Assembly: GCA_032718475.1 (NCBI GenBank)
Contig: JAUCBJ010002233.1
Span: 1 to 50,529 of the forward strand
Length of the DNA stretch: 50,529 nucleotides
Origin: Nemertoderma westbladi
Lineage: Eukaryota > Xenacoelomorpha > Nemertodermatida > Nemertodermatidae
Direction of reading: 5' to 3'
In this document: piece after piece, positions 1 through 11,803 of the stretch
How positions within the stretch are numbered: the stretch's first letter is position 1
How the letters are laid out: each line of letters begins with the position of its first letter
Notes under the pieces: generated by a model
What the model was told of the DNA's origin: nothing
Seen by the model: the letters and a program-made list of their open reading frames with translations, nothing else
The model's database searches: none
Translations under genes and position numbers: made by a program

Positions 1-1460
1 CGGAAATAAGGACACATATTCCTCAGCAGTTCCAAGCGCATAATCTTTGAACAATGTTGAGTTAACATTAAAACCACAAGATAGTGTTATTAGAACTGTG
101 TGGAGGAGCTCAATAATACTTTCATTTACTGCTAATATTGTGGCTGTTGTTTTAGAATTTTGAAAGGCCTTACGGGCTGTGTTACCGTCGTTGGAATTCC
201 TAGAACCTCCTTGTTTTGGACGGTCAACTGTTGTTTGAATCCGTTGTTTTTCTTGTTTGACAATTATCATATCGGATGGAGTCCTAGCAGCCCATTTCTT
301 CGTTTTAAGTTTATATCCTATATGCAAAATGCATTCAAAAAACCAGATCCATTGATGTAGGATAGACAGTCTGTTGTGGTACGTTGAAGTTTTTTTTGAA
401 ACTGCTCTTGACTGTACTTCATCCAATTTGTTCATCTGCTTTGGTGTCGCACCACATACAGTACAGTTTTAGTATTGGCTACCATCAGTCATATCAGACA
501 GCGCAGTGTGAATTTTTCCATCTATCATAGTAACATCTATAATATGAGTTACTGGTACATTTCTGCCATTTATTACAATATTCGTATCTCGCCAGCCAAT
601 TGAGCATCTTCAGCTATAATCCTTTCCTTAGTTTCTTTTGAAAATTCAAAACGTATAGGCCGACAAATACATGGTAGATGAAGGATGTTTATTTTTCCAA
701 ATGATTAGTCTGTCACTGCCTTCACCAAATGCACACAATTCGAGTGGGACAAGGCAAGTAACCAACAAACTAGAGTCATCAATATCGTTTCCGTCAGCTG
801 TGAGTTGCTTATAGTTACTCTGCCCAGAGCATCCATCAAACCCAGTTTTTGATCACAGTGTCATTCACAAGGTTCTTGATTGTAAAACCTCCTCATAGCA
901 TGGTCTCTCAATGATTGGTAAGTAGATTTGGTCATGTTACCATCCAACAGCAGAGCAAGTCCTTCATCAGGAGATGTAAGTGATGATATTCCATCAGCTT
1001 GAAGTGATGCTGAAGTCACAGCTATTAGGGCTGGAGTTTAGAATTCCTCTGTCATTTCATGGATTCGTCTATGCTTTGTTCTTGATGACGAACCATCAAA
1101 GTCTAATACCCATCGCCCCATAGCAGATGGCTCTTCGACAACAACTATACTGGAAGACTGAAGACCACTCGAAGACTGTACTGGAGTAACTGGAACAGCT
1201 GTTAAAGAATCTCCATCAAGAAACACACTACCTAACCAACTTTCATTATTATTTTCAAATCTTGGACAATATCGGTTGGCAGCTTTCCACCTGTTTCTGT
1301 AATTGTTGTTGTCTGTAAATGTTGCTGTCTAACGGTGTCCTTTGGAGCTGCTGGATGTTTCTCAATTACGAGGAGTAAATAATGGTTGCAAAGCATTATC
1401 AGGTTTACCCAGAAGTGATTGTTTAATATGGTCGTGGAGAAATCTTCTAAACATGGCTGA
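1..1460 (-). pseudogene. Decayed gene of an uncharacterised animal family (GNTAR-motif), runs off left edge
   Basis: Read on the minus strand, conserved-looking blocks appear in order but in shifting frames. They are NRWKAANRY (about 1262-1300), DEGLALLLDGN (about 940-1000), WKNKHPSST (about 670-705), a CxxC-like block with VCGATP (about 440-470), a WIWFFECILHIGYKLK block (about 305-350) and DGNTARKAFQNSK (about 150-190). This order matches a protein family I recall as common and unnamed in aphids, Hydra and other invertebrates, often in many copies per genome. It ends in a region that would lie left of base 1. A TAA at 1038-1040 and several frameshifts break it, so it is not functional. I recall no proven activity for the family; its multicopy habit suggests a mobile element. 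The family match is from memory; the blocks and breaks are read directly. Confidence 0.55.
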
Positions 1461-3171
1461 CTCTAATAAATATGGTTAATAAATGTGATAAAACAATTCT
1501 GGAATTCTAATAAATAAATCTGTTTGAATTAATTAATCTACAGAAATTACCTACATTAGTAAAATATGTATTAGGCCCTTCCCTACCTACTTACATTATT
1601 TAGTAAATAACAGACTGACAGACGCTGTCAGCATCATTGTATAAGCTCAAATCTTTGTAAACGTGTTAGCACTACCGACCGCCTACCATTTTTGAATTAA
1701 ATCTTCAAATAATTATACAGTAAGTGCAGTATTAAGTAAAATGGTAGGATAATCACAGCAGTAAGAACAGGCACCGGTAGGCACACTGCAGCTTGAAAAC
1801 ATTTGGAGATAGGCCTAATGCCCACAACCGGTCAGTCTCTTAAGAAAACTGAAAGTATTACCGGTAGGCCTATGCCAACCAAGGCGTAGGCCTATACAAG
1901 GCCATGCCATCGAGTTAACTGGGGGTTATCGCAATGTCGGAAATATAACACTATGAACAATTTAAATTTCCCGCGTGAGGGGAAAATTGGGGCAGCCAAT
2001 CTTTTATGATTTCGGAAGTTTAGTAGGCCAGTAACAAATTCTGATATTTTTTGAAGCAGGATCCCGCAGGATTCGAAAATCTAGCATCCTAAATTAAAAA
2101 AACCGCTAGTTTTTACAGAAAAATCTGGTGTTATCTTGTGCAATTACTCTGCCTTTGAGTGAATGATGTAAAAACGTCCATATTAACGTTCAAATTCATG
2201 AGTAGATAATGTGCAAGAAAAAAATTTTTGTGATTCCGACGTCTTGTTCTGATTTTATAAAAAAAAACAAATTACACATAAAATGTGATTTTTTTTTCAA
2301 AATGTGAAAATTTCAAGTAATTTTGGTCAGTTTTGGAAGAAATTTTCAAAAATATGAAAAAAAAAAATTTTGTCTGGTTGCTCGGATCTTGGGAACATTT
2401 TGTGATAGTTAAAATTAAATTTTAATAAAACATTGTTTTGGGACTTTTGGCCGCATCTGGACCACTGTGCCATGTAGCGATTATCCCAATGTCCGAAATG
2501 CTACATGTGCAAACAGTCCTGATGTTATTTATAACAAGACTTCTCTCCTGCCCAAAGAAAGTACTTAGAATGATCAGTATGCAATGACTAGCTGCAACCT
2601 TACCTGCTCATTGGTTATTAATGACAATGTGTCCACTGATCATCCAGATACTAGTGTTCGTAGCAGTGGCAGATTCTCAGAATTCAATAAGATTTTAGCA
2701 GATGAAACTGAGACACTTATTTAAGGAGTCTAAATCGAAATCAACCACATTCTTGAACTGCCATAAACAGAAGTTATGGCTTCAGGACACCCGTTTGGCC
2801 AATTTTGTTGAGAATGGGCCTATAGTAAAATACTGCAATTCAATTTATTTTGTAACACTATATCGCTATCTTTTATTAAATAATAAAATTATGTAATTCG
2901 TGGGAAAAAACGTAAGATTTTTTCAACATTCTCTCGACCATTTATACCATCTCCCTATTATTGCACCAGGTTTGGTAACTTTTAAAATCTACAAGGGCCT
3001 GTAGATTTTAATTAGCCCATAAAACTACTTCTGAAAATTTGATGTTTGGGTCATTTTGAAACTAAGCTGTCTGAATTATAATGAATATTTATATTATTTT
3101 TAATCTTTTATTTCGGATCAACAAAGATCAAAGGAGGATCAACAAAAACCCAACAATACAAACTTTAATAA
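1461..3171. other. Non-coding, AT-rich spacer
   Basis: I see no supported gene. The stretch at 1780-1910 is rich in TAGGCCTA and CCGGTAGG motifs that recur across the window. 2060-2440 has many A and T homopolymer runs. A few short open frames (for example 2702-2896) have no recognisable domain. Confidence 0.5.
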
Positions 3172-3680
3172 ATGAAGGTCGACCCACAATGGATACCTCC
3201 TAGATCTCAATCTGTTCATAGAAATAAGAAACTAAATAATGATCTAATTTCTTCTTTTGATGATACACTTCCGGGCACAGGCACTGCTGCTCCAGATACA
3301 CGTGGACCACCTCAATATCCATCTCTATTCAACAACATCAGCGGATTCGATTCATTAGATTCAGAAACTGGTTGTGGATCTGAGACTAGGCCTAAATCTT
3401 TTAAAACCAAAAGAAAGGCTATTGAATGCCCTATTGTTGATTGCAATTCGTATCTCGACATTTGCAAATGAAACATAAAATAGGGGGGAAAGGGAGCATA
3501 CAATATTTTTGAATACTTGTTCGATCAAAGAGAAGTAAATGGCAGCGCAGGCCTTCTCGATGCTCTATCTGCATGAAGTTTGTGCAGCGGTTTGCAGACC
3601 ATTGAAGTGATTTCCATGAAATGCCAGTACATGTTGTGGGTATGGATGGGAGCATGATTCGAAATCCATTGTGTGAAATG
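3172..3680 (+). pseudogene. C2H2-like zinc-finger protein fragment
   Basis: The open frame 3172-3471 ends with ECPIVDCNSY. The adjoining frame continues with SRHLQMKHK, so together they give a Cys-x4-Cys ... His-x4-His spacing like a C2H2 finger. After a gap a second block reads CSICMKFVQRFADH followed by DFH, another Cys-x2-Cys ... His pattern. The parts lie in different frames and stops intervene, so this is a broken gene. The N-terminal part (SSFDDTLPGTG..., a low-complexity Ser/Asp/Pro stretch) is not recognisable. The region to about 4200 contains further short coding-like patches (for example FVDMFYKYVRGELF near 3840) that may be its continuation, but I could not assign them. What the gene did is unknown; a mobile-element origin is possible. 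Confidence 0.35.
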
Positions 3681-5250
3681 TTTAGTTAGTTAATGATTCA
3701 AAGCGTTACGAAGTACCTGAAATATAACTTAGTGGTTTAGGTTCTATAGGGAAATTCCCATTCCGGGATGAGTTTACTAATTATTTAAATGGCCCCTTTC
3801 ACCAATGAAATGACTTTTCTAGAAATCAGACACTAACATTTGTAGATATGTTTTATAAATATGTGAGAGGAGAGTTGTTTCGAAAACCAATTTTTCTCAA
3901 ATGTATGAATTTTACAAAGTAATGAAATTTGTGGTATACCTAATCAAGTTCGACAAATAACATCATTGCGTGTTTATGTTCAGAAGATGATTATTTTTTT
4001 ACGTTTCTCATTGGATATTCAGAAGAATTTAAAAATCGACCTAAATCGCGCTATGAAAGCTTGAAACCTTAGTTGAACAAATAAATACAGTCAGGACAAA
4101 ACAAGGAACTAAAAACACATGCCTTCACAATGATGACTAAGGCATCGAAGTTAATGCCAACATGCAAAGAATTTCAGGAGTTTAGTAATTCCGATAAAGC
4201 TAAGTAAGAGAATAATGTATGAGATTCATGTAAGAGGGAATAATGTAAGAGAATGAAATTATAATTGTTCGCTAATCTAAGATTGCTAGCATGACTAAAA
4301 TCCAGAGATGACTCAAACCCAGATTGGTCTGAGTTTTGGACTCGAAACAATGACTCAACCCCAAGTTATTCTGGTTGAATGACTTGGCACCATGACCCAA
4401 AATCAGTCAATCAAAATGAATTTAACCCGACGCAAAATCAGTCAATCAAAATCAAAATGAATTTAACCCAGAGAACCATCATGATTCAAAGATAAAATTC
4501 CAGACAATAAAATTCCAAAAGAAAAATTAGCAATCTCAAAAAATTGAAAGTACATCTGGCAGGAAATACACCAGAAACTGTAAAAATGAAATTCGTGCTG
4601 CGGAATCTGAAAAGGAAAGAATTCTAAAAGATGCTAATAATGCAGCAATAACTGGATGCAGCTTACACTAAATTTAAATGAAATATGAATTACAGAGGCT
4701 ATGAAACTGCTATAGTATATACTTACCTTGCTTGCTGGGGGGTATGTTGGATAAGAAAATGATAGCAAAGGATTTCCTAGGTTAACGTTAGTTAGAACCA
4801 TAGTAAATATGAATTCATATCAGAATCTGTTGCTGATATGCATTTATTGTTTGATGACAAACAAAATGACATCATCACATAGTGCATGCCATATAATAAA
4901 TAGGTATTCCTGTGCCGAATTTTGTTGGAAAATGAAATGTATGGCTCATTGCTTATAAACAACAATTTATAAAAAATCTCTAACACAGATTCATCTGTAA
5001 AATTCAATCTCAATGGATGGACAATATGTTTTTTGTAATGTTGATAAATACAGATTTTAGTGAAATACTGGTAAGAAATGTCCATATTTCGTGGGATGGT
5101 ATTCGGTTATTGGGGTTATGGGTTAATGGGGTTATTGAAAGTGCTACAACTACTGATTTGATACCTTTGCATTCATTGTTGTATCCACTACAGAAGTGAT
5201 AAATCATAAAATGTCTACTACTGCTAAGAATCAGCTAAAAAGCATAATCT
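3681..5250. other. Spacer without a supported gene
   Basis: Short coding-like patches near 3800-4200 may belong to the zinc-finger relic. Otherwise I see nothing assignable. The minus-strand open frame at 4792-5085 has no recognised motif. Confidence 0.4.
4398..4470. repeat. Two-copy short tandem repeat
   Basis: CAAAATCAGTCAATCAAAAT followed by GAATTTAACCC occurs at 4398-4428 and again from 4433 with an extra CAAAAT inserted. Confidence 0.8.
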
Positions 5251-5254
5251 ACGA

Positions 5255-5840
5255 AATGGGAGAAGGTTTTCACTTTCTGACATTTCGCCCCCTAGCAGTA
5301 GACTGTAGAACTGCAGACTGGTCACCGCCCTTCCCAAACACGCAGCCTATGGTGTAGTAGACCTCTGCCAAGAATAAGCTAAAAATCATTATAAATAACA
5401 AAATGAGAGAAGGTTTTCACTTTCTGATATTTCACCCCCTAGTGGCAGACTGAAGAAGTGCAGACAGGTCAGCACCCTCCCCAAACACGCAGCCTATGGT
5501 GTAGTATACACATCTGCCAAGTATCAGTTAAAAAGCATTATAAGTAACGAAACGGGAGGAGGTTTTCACTTTCTGACATTTCGCCCCCTAGTGGTAGACT
5601 GGAGAACTGCAGACTGGTCAGCACCCTCCCCAACATGCAGCCTTTGGTGTACTAGACCACTGCCAAGAATCAGCTGAAAAGCATTATAAATAACAAAATG
5701 GGAGAAGGTTTTCACTTTCTGAGGATACCCTAGCAGTAGACTGGAAAACTGCAGAATAGTCTGTATCTTCCCAAACACGCAGCCTGTGATTGGTCCATAT
5801 CTGCAAAGTGTCAGTTAGAACACACTTAGTCTGTTGGGGC
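5255..5840. repeat. ~146-bp minisatellite, four units
   Basis: Each unit starts near GGTTTTCACTTTCTGA (at about 5266, 5411, 5561 and 5706), passes through a block like CCCCCTAGCAGTAGACTG, CCCAAACACGCAGCC and CTGCCAAG, and ends with CATTATAAATAAC. Spacing is 145-150 bp. The last unit is altered after the first 20 bases. Confidence 0.85.
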
Positions 5841-6080
5841 AACTGCTGTTTATACAGTTTCCTGACTGCTAACCAGAAATTTTGCTGAAATCGTCTACAA
5901 AATAGAATAGCCCAATTTGACCACAAATACACATTCACACATAAAATGATGCATAAAATTAGCCTCAAGATACGGTAGTTCACGTTCATGTGCTCGGGAC
6001 GGCCTGCATTATGTAGATGCGCAAGATAGAGTCAAGTGAAGATCCAACGTGTAGAGTGACAGACTGAACTACTAGGGAGA
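5812..6080. repeat. Shared tail of the minisatellite element, copy 1
   Basis: This segment (AACTGCTGTTTATA, GCCCAATTTGACCACAAATA, CCAACGTGTAGAGTGACAGA) recurs at about 7340-7620 in the same order and the same orientation relative to the 146-bp units. That makes units plus tail one dispersed element present twice. Confidence 0.75.
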
Positions 6081-6949
6081 AGGTTAACATGTATAATTGT
6101 TGATTCATATGTAATGTAACAGTACCTTGATAAAGAGCCAAGAGATATAAATCGATCGGAAACATAATCGCTGTTTAGTTCACAAGGGGAGTCCCCAGCT
6201 GTTAACTCATATAATGATAATACTCTATCTGTTGCCCTACCATTACTGCAAAAAGGAATAATCTAATATAATGATAATAATAATCGTGTATGATAAGCAG
6301 TATATAGATGAATTTAAAAATCTTCGCGGTAACATTAATACTGTGGAAAGGTTACAATGAATGCAGCGGTACAGGTGAATGCTTCTTAGTTAATGTGTAC
6401 AGTTGATTTTGACTGCAGAACTTGACTCCAGATGAATGACTTTGTGGTAGTAATGCTACCAAGAAAGTGCTTTGCTTGCCAAATGTAAGTAAGTAAGGCT
6501 GTGTTTACTCTGCCACTATATCTTTCAGACTCTAAGCGAATCTTAAATGTGCATTGTAATCCATACAGCAGTAATCTAATAGCTGTTGTATTTAATTGAA
6601 ATCGTTCTTGGCCAATATTGGTTTTACATTTTATGGGTAGCAAATCAGCAGAGATTTTGAGAATTTATTGGTAGATTTTGTCGATAAAATGGTGTTAAAA
6701 AGAACAAAATACAGTTAAATTTCCTGAAAATATCGTGTTGCAACGCTCAGAGTGGTGCTGGTGCTGAAACACTAAAAAACTTTGAGTAAAGGTACAATGT
6801 GACGATTTCTATAGCTGTACAAACAAACAAACAGACAAACAAACTGAGCATTTAAATATATACGTTTTGTTAAGTTAAGTTAATTAATGTTTGGAATGGT
6901 GAATAGGCTTGTGAACTAGAAAGCCATGGCCCGAATGGGCCACTGGCTT

Positions 6950-7340
6950 TGATTTCGCACCCTAGCAGTGGACTGGAGAACTGCAGACTGGTTAGCGTCC
7001 TACCCAAACACACAGCCTATGGTCAAGTATACCTTTCCAAAGTATAAAAGCAATATATAAATTTCGAAATGGTAGAGGGTTTTCACTTTCAGACATTTCG
7101 CCCGCTAGCGGCCGAATGGAGAAATTCAGTTTCTTTGGCGTCCTCCCCAGACACACCCACCCTATTGTGTAATACACATCTGCCAAGTATCAGCAAAAAA
7201 GCATTATAAACAACGAAATGGGTGACAGTTTTCACTTTCAGACATTGCGCCCCCTAGCGGCAGACTGGAGAACTGTAGATTGATCAGTGTCCTCCCAAAC
7301 ACACAGTCTATGGTGAAGAACATATCTGCAAAGTATCATT
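6950..7340. repeat. ~146-bp minisatellite, second cluster (about 2.5 units)
   Basis: Units begin near 6952, 7075 and 7220 with the same TTTTCACTTTCAGACATT and CCCTAGCGGCAGACTGGAG blocks as the 5.3-kb cluster. They are diverged by roughly a tenth to a fifth by eye. Confidence 0.8.
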
Positions 7341-7625
7341 TATAACAGATCAAGTCTGATGGTGCAACTGCTGTTTATAGAGTTTCCTACCAGCTGACCA
7401 GTAATTTGGCTGAAAATGGTTATGGGATAGCCCAATTTGACCACAAATACACATTTACGCATAAAAAGATGCATAAATTAGCCTCGATATAACGACGTTT
7501 CACATCCATGTGCTCCGGGCAGTCAGCATCACGTTGATGCGCATCATAAAGTAGCAGCGCATCATAAAGTAGCATAGAGTCGAGACCCAACGTGTAGAGT
7601 GACAGAATAAACTGCTAGGCCTACT
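7340..7625. repeat. Shared tail of the minisatellite element, copy 2
   Basis: This parallels 5812-6080. It carries an extra internal duplication of GCGCATCATAAAGTAGCA (about 7539-7575) that copy 1 lacks. Confidence 0.75.
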
Positions 7626-9256
7626 GCGCTGCTTGTACCGAATTCACGAAATTCACATTCACGCAAACAAACTTGTAAAATAAGACTCGAGATAGTGACA
7701 GTGCACGTGCTCCTGAGGAGAGCTTTCATTCAATGTATTGCGAGATCAGATTGCCTGGAGAGGGATACATTTTGATTGCGTTGAAACCCCAAATCATGAA
7801 GCAAATTTGACCTCTTTGGAGAGGCACTTCAGTAATATTTAGTAAACATAAATTTTGCGTAATCCTGGGAGTAATCTGGTCTTAAAAAAATTTCATTTAC
7901 ACTATCTCTAATTTCGAAGCCAATAATTATTCCTATAAGAAGATATGTCATGACCAGTTCGTGTGGACCTTACCATACATGTCCCTGCTTTTCGACAAAA
8001 TATTCGAAAGAAAAGAGGTGGCTGATTGCTACAAACAAAGTTCTGCCGGATGGGGCTGTCGACGAGAGGGGCGAGCCTCTCCGACAAGAGCAGATCAAGT
8101 CATTAACATTTTCACGACTGTTCGTCGAAGAGGAGTACCTAATGTTAGTAATTAGTTTATTAATATTTAAACAACAATGCTATTTTAGCATTGATATGTA
8201 ATGTTTCCTAAATCAACTGTATGTATAGACAAATGGAATAAAAGTTCAGTAATACTTAGTGAGTTGAGTCAGGGGCGGATCCAGCACTTTTTTTTCATAA
8301 GGCAGGCAAAATAAAAAAGAAATGCCATTGATACATACACGTTTTGCACTTCAACCCCCCCCCCCCCCCCCCCCCAGCCGCAGTCAAATGTGTTCATATA
8401 TGTATTTTAGATCTTCAGAACATGTTTGCTATTACTGTATCTTGTATATTTTTTTAATAATAAGAAATAATTAAACACATATTCAATATTAGTTACTACA
8501 AATAATGTAATAGTATGCCCTACACTGAAACTACAAGAAGGAAGTGAGAGAGTCTGATTCAAGAAATGCATACAGTCTGATGCGAGATGCAAGATAAATT
8601 ATCTGATACAATAAATTCCAACACTTTTAGAGGATTTCATGCAGCATGCATCTAGTCCAACAAAAATGGTATTTTGCAAAATTAGGCTAAATCATTTGCC
8701 ATAACACAACATCTTAGCCTGTTAAATATTTGGGCAACATAGAGAGATGCATGCATACATACCTGCACTGCAGTGAAGTATACTCACCTGCACTTTTTAC
8801 AGGCAATGAAGAGTAGCCTACATGCAAACTTGCCCGCACTTTTTGCGGGTAAGTTTTCACAATGAAGTCTAAATGAATAAATGAATAATCATGAATTCTT
8901 GTTTTTGCATGCATAAATTTTGTTAGATATGCCTTGGTTCAAAATTTATGTCACCTATTGACTGTGACCTACTGTATGATCATGATTTGCAGCTTTTTAG
9001 ATTACTTTTCAAATTGATCATCATCTTTGGTAAAAATGTGATTTGTTGCAAGTGTCTTGGTTCATGAGCAAGAAGATGGTTTTCGATTTCAAAATTATAG
9101 CTTCGACTTTCACTTGTTTCTCCGAAAAAAATGGGACGAAAATGACATTTTGCCCAAAATCAACGCACATTTAGGCTACTTTTATATTTGGACAGTTTTA
9201 TTGGATTATCTAAAAATTCCAGAATATACTTCATTCATTAATATGTTAAAGGTACA
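7626..9256. other. Spacer without a supported gene
   Basis: Two overlapping plus-strand open frames near 7950-8201 have no recognised domain. 8355-8375 is a run of 21 C. An open frame at 9057-9260, starting at a non-ATG codon, could be an upstream part of the next gene but shows no motif. Confidence 0.4.
8355..8375. repeat. C homopolymer (21 C)
   Basis: An uninterrupted run of C, one of four long G or C runs in this window. Confidence 0.95.
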
Positions 9257-10148
9257 TTGAGCACCACTAGCTACTACAGTTTGTTATACTTTCAATATTT
9301 TAAGTTCAATATGAACACCCTATGCAATTCACTGAGAATTTGCTTGTCTACTCTGTTTGAGTATGATGATGATAGTGAGATCTCTCTAGACGAGATAATG
9401 TCACAAGAATATCCGTTTTATCTATTCACTGGACTGCCTACGTTTTCAAACTACCCAATTAAAAGACTGATTGGTATAGAAATGCGAAACATATTTAATA
9501 ATGACGAGAACAACTATGATGTAAAACAGGTTGATTCAAGAACTGGCCATCCATACTTCTTGGTGAGGGAAGTTTACAAACTTCTAGAATCCCACCTCAT
9601 TTATTTATGCTGCCATTGCTGAAAACGTGGATGTCAGTGATCTGGCCCTGTACGTATCCGGCTGTAAAGTCGCGTTCCAGCGATTACCAACAGGAATGGA
9701 CATATTCGAATACTATCATACAGGGCTTCTGCTGAGACCAAATAATGGTGGAGTACATATCATGGAAATGGCCAAGGAACCATGGGATGACTTAGAAGGG
9801 AATGTTCTCGTCACCATAAACAATGCTGAAGAAGTGCATAACCATAGACCTGGAACAATTGCTATGGATACAAGTTATATGAAATATACACAAGGCATCA
9901 ACATGGCCAAACCTATTTATCGATATTCTAGAATTATGGGAGTCAGCATTGAGTATCATCACGTCCAACTCAATTGCGACCACCTAGCAACATATCTAGC
10001 GTCTGGAATAATAGAGTGGGTGACTCGAAGGCATTGGCTTGCACCAAATTGGCTGGAAGGTAATATGTTTCCAATCCAATGTTTCGGCTATCATGGTCTG
10101 ATCAGAGAATATTTGGAAAACATAGAGTTGGAAAACCCAAAATTATAA
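9257..10148 (+). CDS. LRAT-like (NlpC/P60 superfamily) protein, one frame break
   Basis: Two open frames follow each other: 9257-9622 (ending ...FLVREVYKLLE...) and about 9600-10148. The second extends upstream of its first GTG as NPTSFIYAAIAENV in the same frame, so the two read as one protein of about 290 residues with a single frame change near 9585-9600. The second part has FEYYHTGLLLRP, with a His in a beta-strand-like context, then about 90 residues later QLNCDHLATYLASG. That resembles the H ... NCEHF arrangement of LRAT-type thiol enzymes (acyltransferases/hydrolases with catalytic His and Cys). The match is by eye. Codons between the breaks look conserved and mostly free of stops, so decay is recent or the break is a sequencing error or a splice site I cannot define. 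Host gene, viral-type or transposon gene are all possible. No neighbour clarifies its role. Confidence 0.45.
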
Positions 10149-11693
10149 ATTTCCTCTGCATAACTTTACTTTACAAACAAACAAAATCAAACAATGAAAC
10201 AATATATTGCATTAAAAAAATATACGTTAAATTCATCGTAGTGGTATATTTAAATATGAATACCTTTCTCTCATTTTAATAAAGCTTGCTGCCGACAGAT
10301 ATTTAGAATTCCAATGAACATCTTATTATAGGAAGGGATCTTGGGGTCTTAGCCTCGAATGATAAGTTTATTTTACCGAAAATAACTTATCATTTATTGG
10401 CGCAATTGTAGGACTAATCCCATCACATGCGTACTTTTTAACCGGGTAGTTGCTACATTGTTACTATCAATGAACATCTTGAATGTTGTTTACAATAGTA
10501 CACGGTATGTACAATTCCTCACAAGAACTCTGCAATCCTAAACGAGTCATCAGTCATTTTGACTGACAACTTTTTCACCTTGAATGAGTCGTCAGTCATT
10601 TGGATTGACCAGGAGTTACACGAAGTATACTCTCACAGGCTGCAAGTCTCCCTCAGGACCTGTTTAATCCACTTGTTACTTTCCTTCTCATTAAAAATAC
10701 ACGCATGTCCGGGTACCAGACACCATGTACCGGTACCATCCGGTACCATGTATGGGTACCGGTACCATCCGAATCTTCACGCAGAATATGTGTTGCCGGC
10801 GTAATCCCTTGCCCATATTCCACAAGATAATTATAACTGGTGGAGCTGGTGCATATCCACGGCCACTCATCTACATTTTTAGATGTTCACAGAGGCAAAT
10901 TTCGTTGGCCATATCTCAACGAATTTCAACTATTGTTACAGATTCGAGATCCTGGCAAAAATGACAATTCTACACTGCTGCATGTTTCGCACTATATCCT
11001 TGGAGACACCTTTTTATATCGTTCCTGAAAACAACACAGTAGCGAAATCGATAAAGGTAAACTCATCAGCGGATGGAGAGTGCGTCAAACTGCCGTTGTT
11101 CCAAATTTCGTGCAATATGATTGATATTTGAAACAAAAAATACTAAAACAATGTTGAACTACATACAGCATCATACCTGATTTTTTAATGCCCATAGGTT
11201 AAGCCTTACATAATCCAACATTTTGGCACAGATTACCAGATCCTCATATCGTTTCTTTTCCAGCTCTCTCCTTTCTGTTTCAAGAGTCTTAATTCATAAC
11301 ACCTGGTTTAAGATGCCCAAATTTGCTTTCGCTTGGATAATTTAATTTTTTTTGCTGTAAAGCCAAATGAGACTCAGGAAGTGTGTCATGTCAGGACTAA
11401 ACAACGTCGGTTTCAGAACAACATCAAACAAACATCATGAAAATGGATTTTGCGGAAAATATTTCTTCTCAACATCACATTTTTTCGATATTTTGTGGTG
11501 TTTCTAGTCAATTGGTGTTGTGGCGTTGGAGTTCATGGGAAAACAAACAATGTTTTTGAACGTTCATACATATTAGCAGAGATATTCAAATTGACAACTC
11601 ATTGGTGAAATTAGGTGAATGTGATAATTTGTGATATATCGTTCTCAAAAGTTGTTGAAATCTTAATGTAGTTTTAATTTTTTTGTCAGTCTT
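10149..11693. other. Spacer without a supported gene
   Basis: Overlapping open frames at 10725-11131 show no recognisable domain. The only clear structure is the CCGGTACC cluster near 10.7 kb. Confidence 0.4.
10707..10772. repeat. Cluster of CCGGTACC/GGTACCGG palindromes
   Basis: GGTACC occurs about six times in 66 bases, mostly as CCGGTACC. The same motif is dense at both ends of the 20.8-25.4 kb hAT-like unit, so this may be a solo end or subterminal remnant of a related element. Confidence 0.5.
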
Positions 11694-11798
11694 TCAAATA
11701 CATATATTTGGTATTTTTAGTTCTTTTGCATACTTGATTAACTGAAAGTTAGTTGTTGAGTTTTTCCCAAATCTTTTTAAGAAGTCAGCTATATTCAT
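11694..11798 (-). pseudogene. Truncated small ORF just downstream of polymerase B (possible Maverick protease N-terminus)
   Basis: It starts with ATG six bases after the polymerase B stop codon and reads 34 residues (MNIADFLKRFGKN..., then QLIKYAKELKIPN) before a TGA at 11694-11696. The YAKELKI block resembles the start of a gene I recall next to polymerase B in Maverick/adintovirus-type elements, whose remainder looks like an adenovirus-type cysteine protease. The similarity stops at about 11700 and the following sequence looks unrelated. This is therefore taken as the edge of the preserved element. Tight spacing to the polymerase supports a shared origin; the protease assignment is inference. 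Confidence 0.35.
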
Positions 11799-11803
11799 TT
11801 TAA

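Noticed and set aside
160-360. 66-codon plus-strand open frame
   Set aside because: It lies antisense to the GNTAR-type relic, whose minus-strand reading has recognisable motifs; it is a shadow frame.
7950-8201. Overlapping plus-strand frames of 64-83 codons
   Set aside because: No motif, no splice context and no homologue recalled; too weak to call a gene.
9575-9605. GTGAGG ... TTCTAG as a 31-base intron explaining the frame change in the LRAT-like gene
   Set aside because: Too short for any credible spliceosomal intron and without a branch or pyrimidine tract; a frameshift is simpler.
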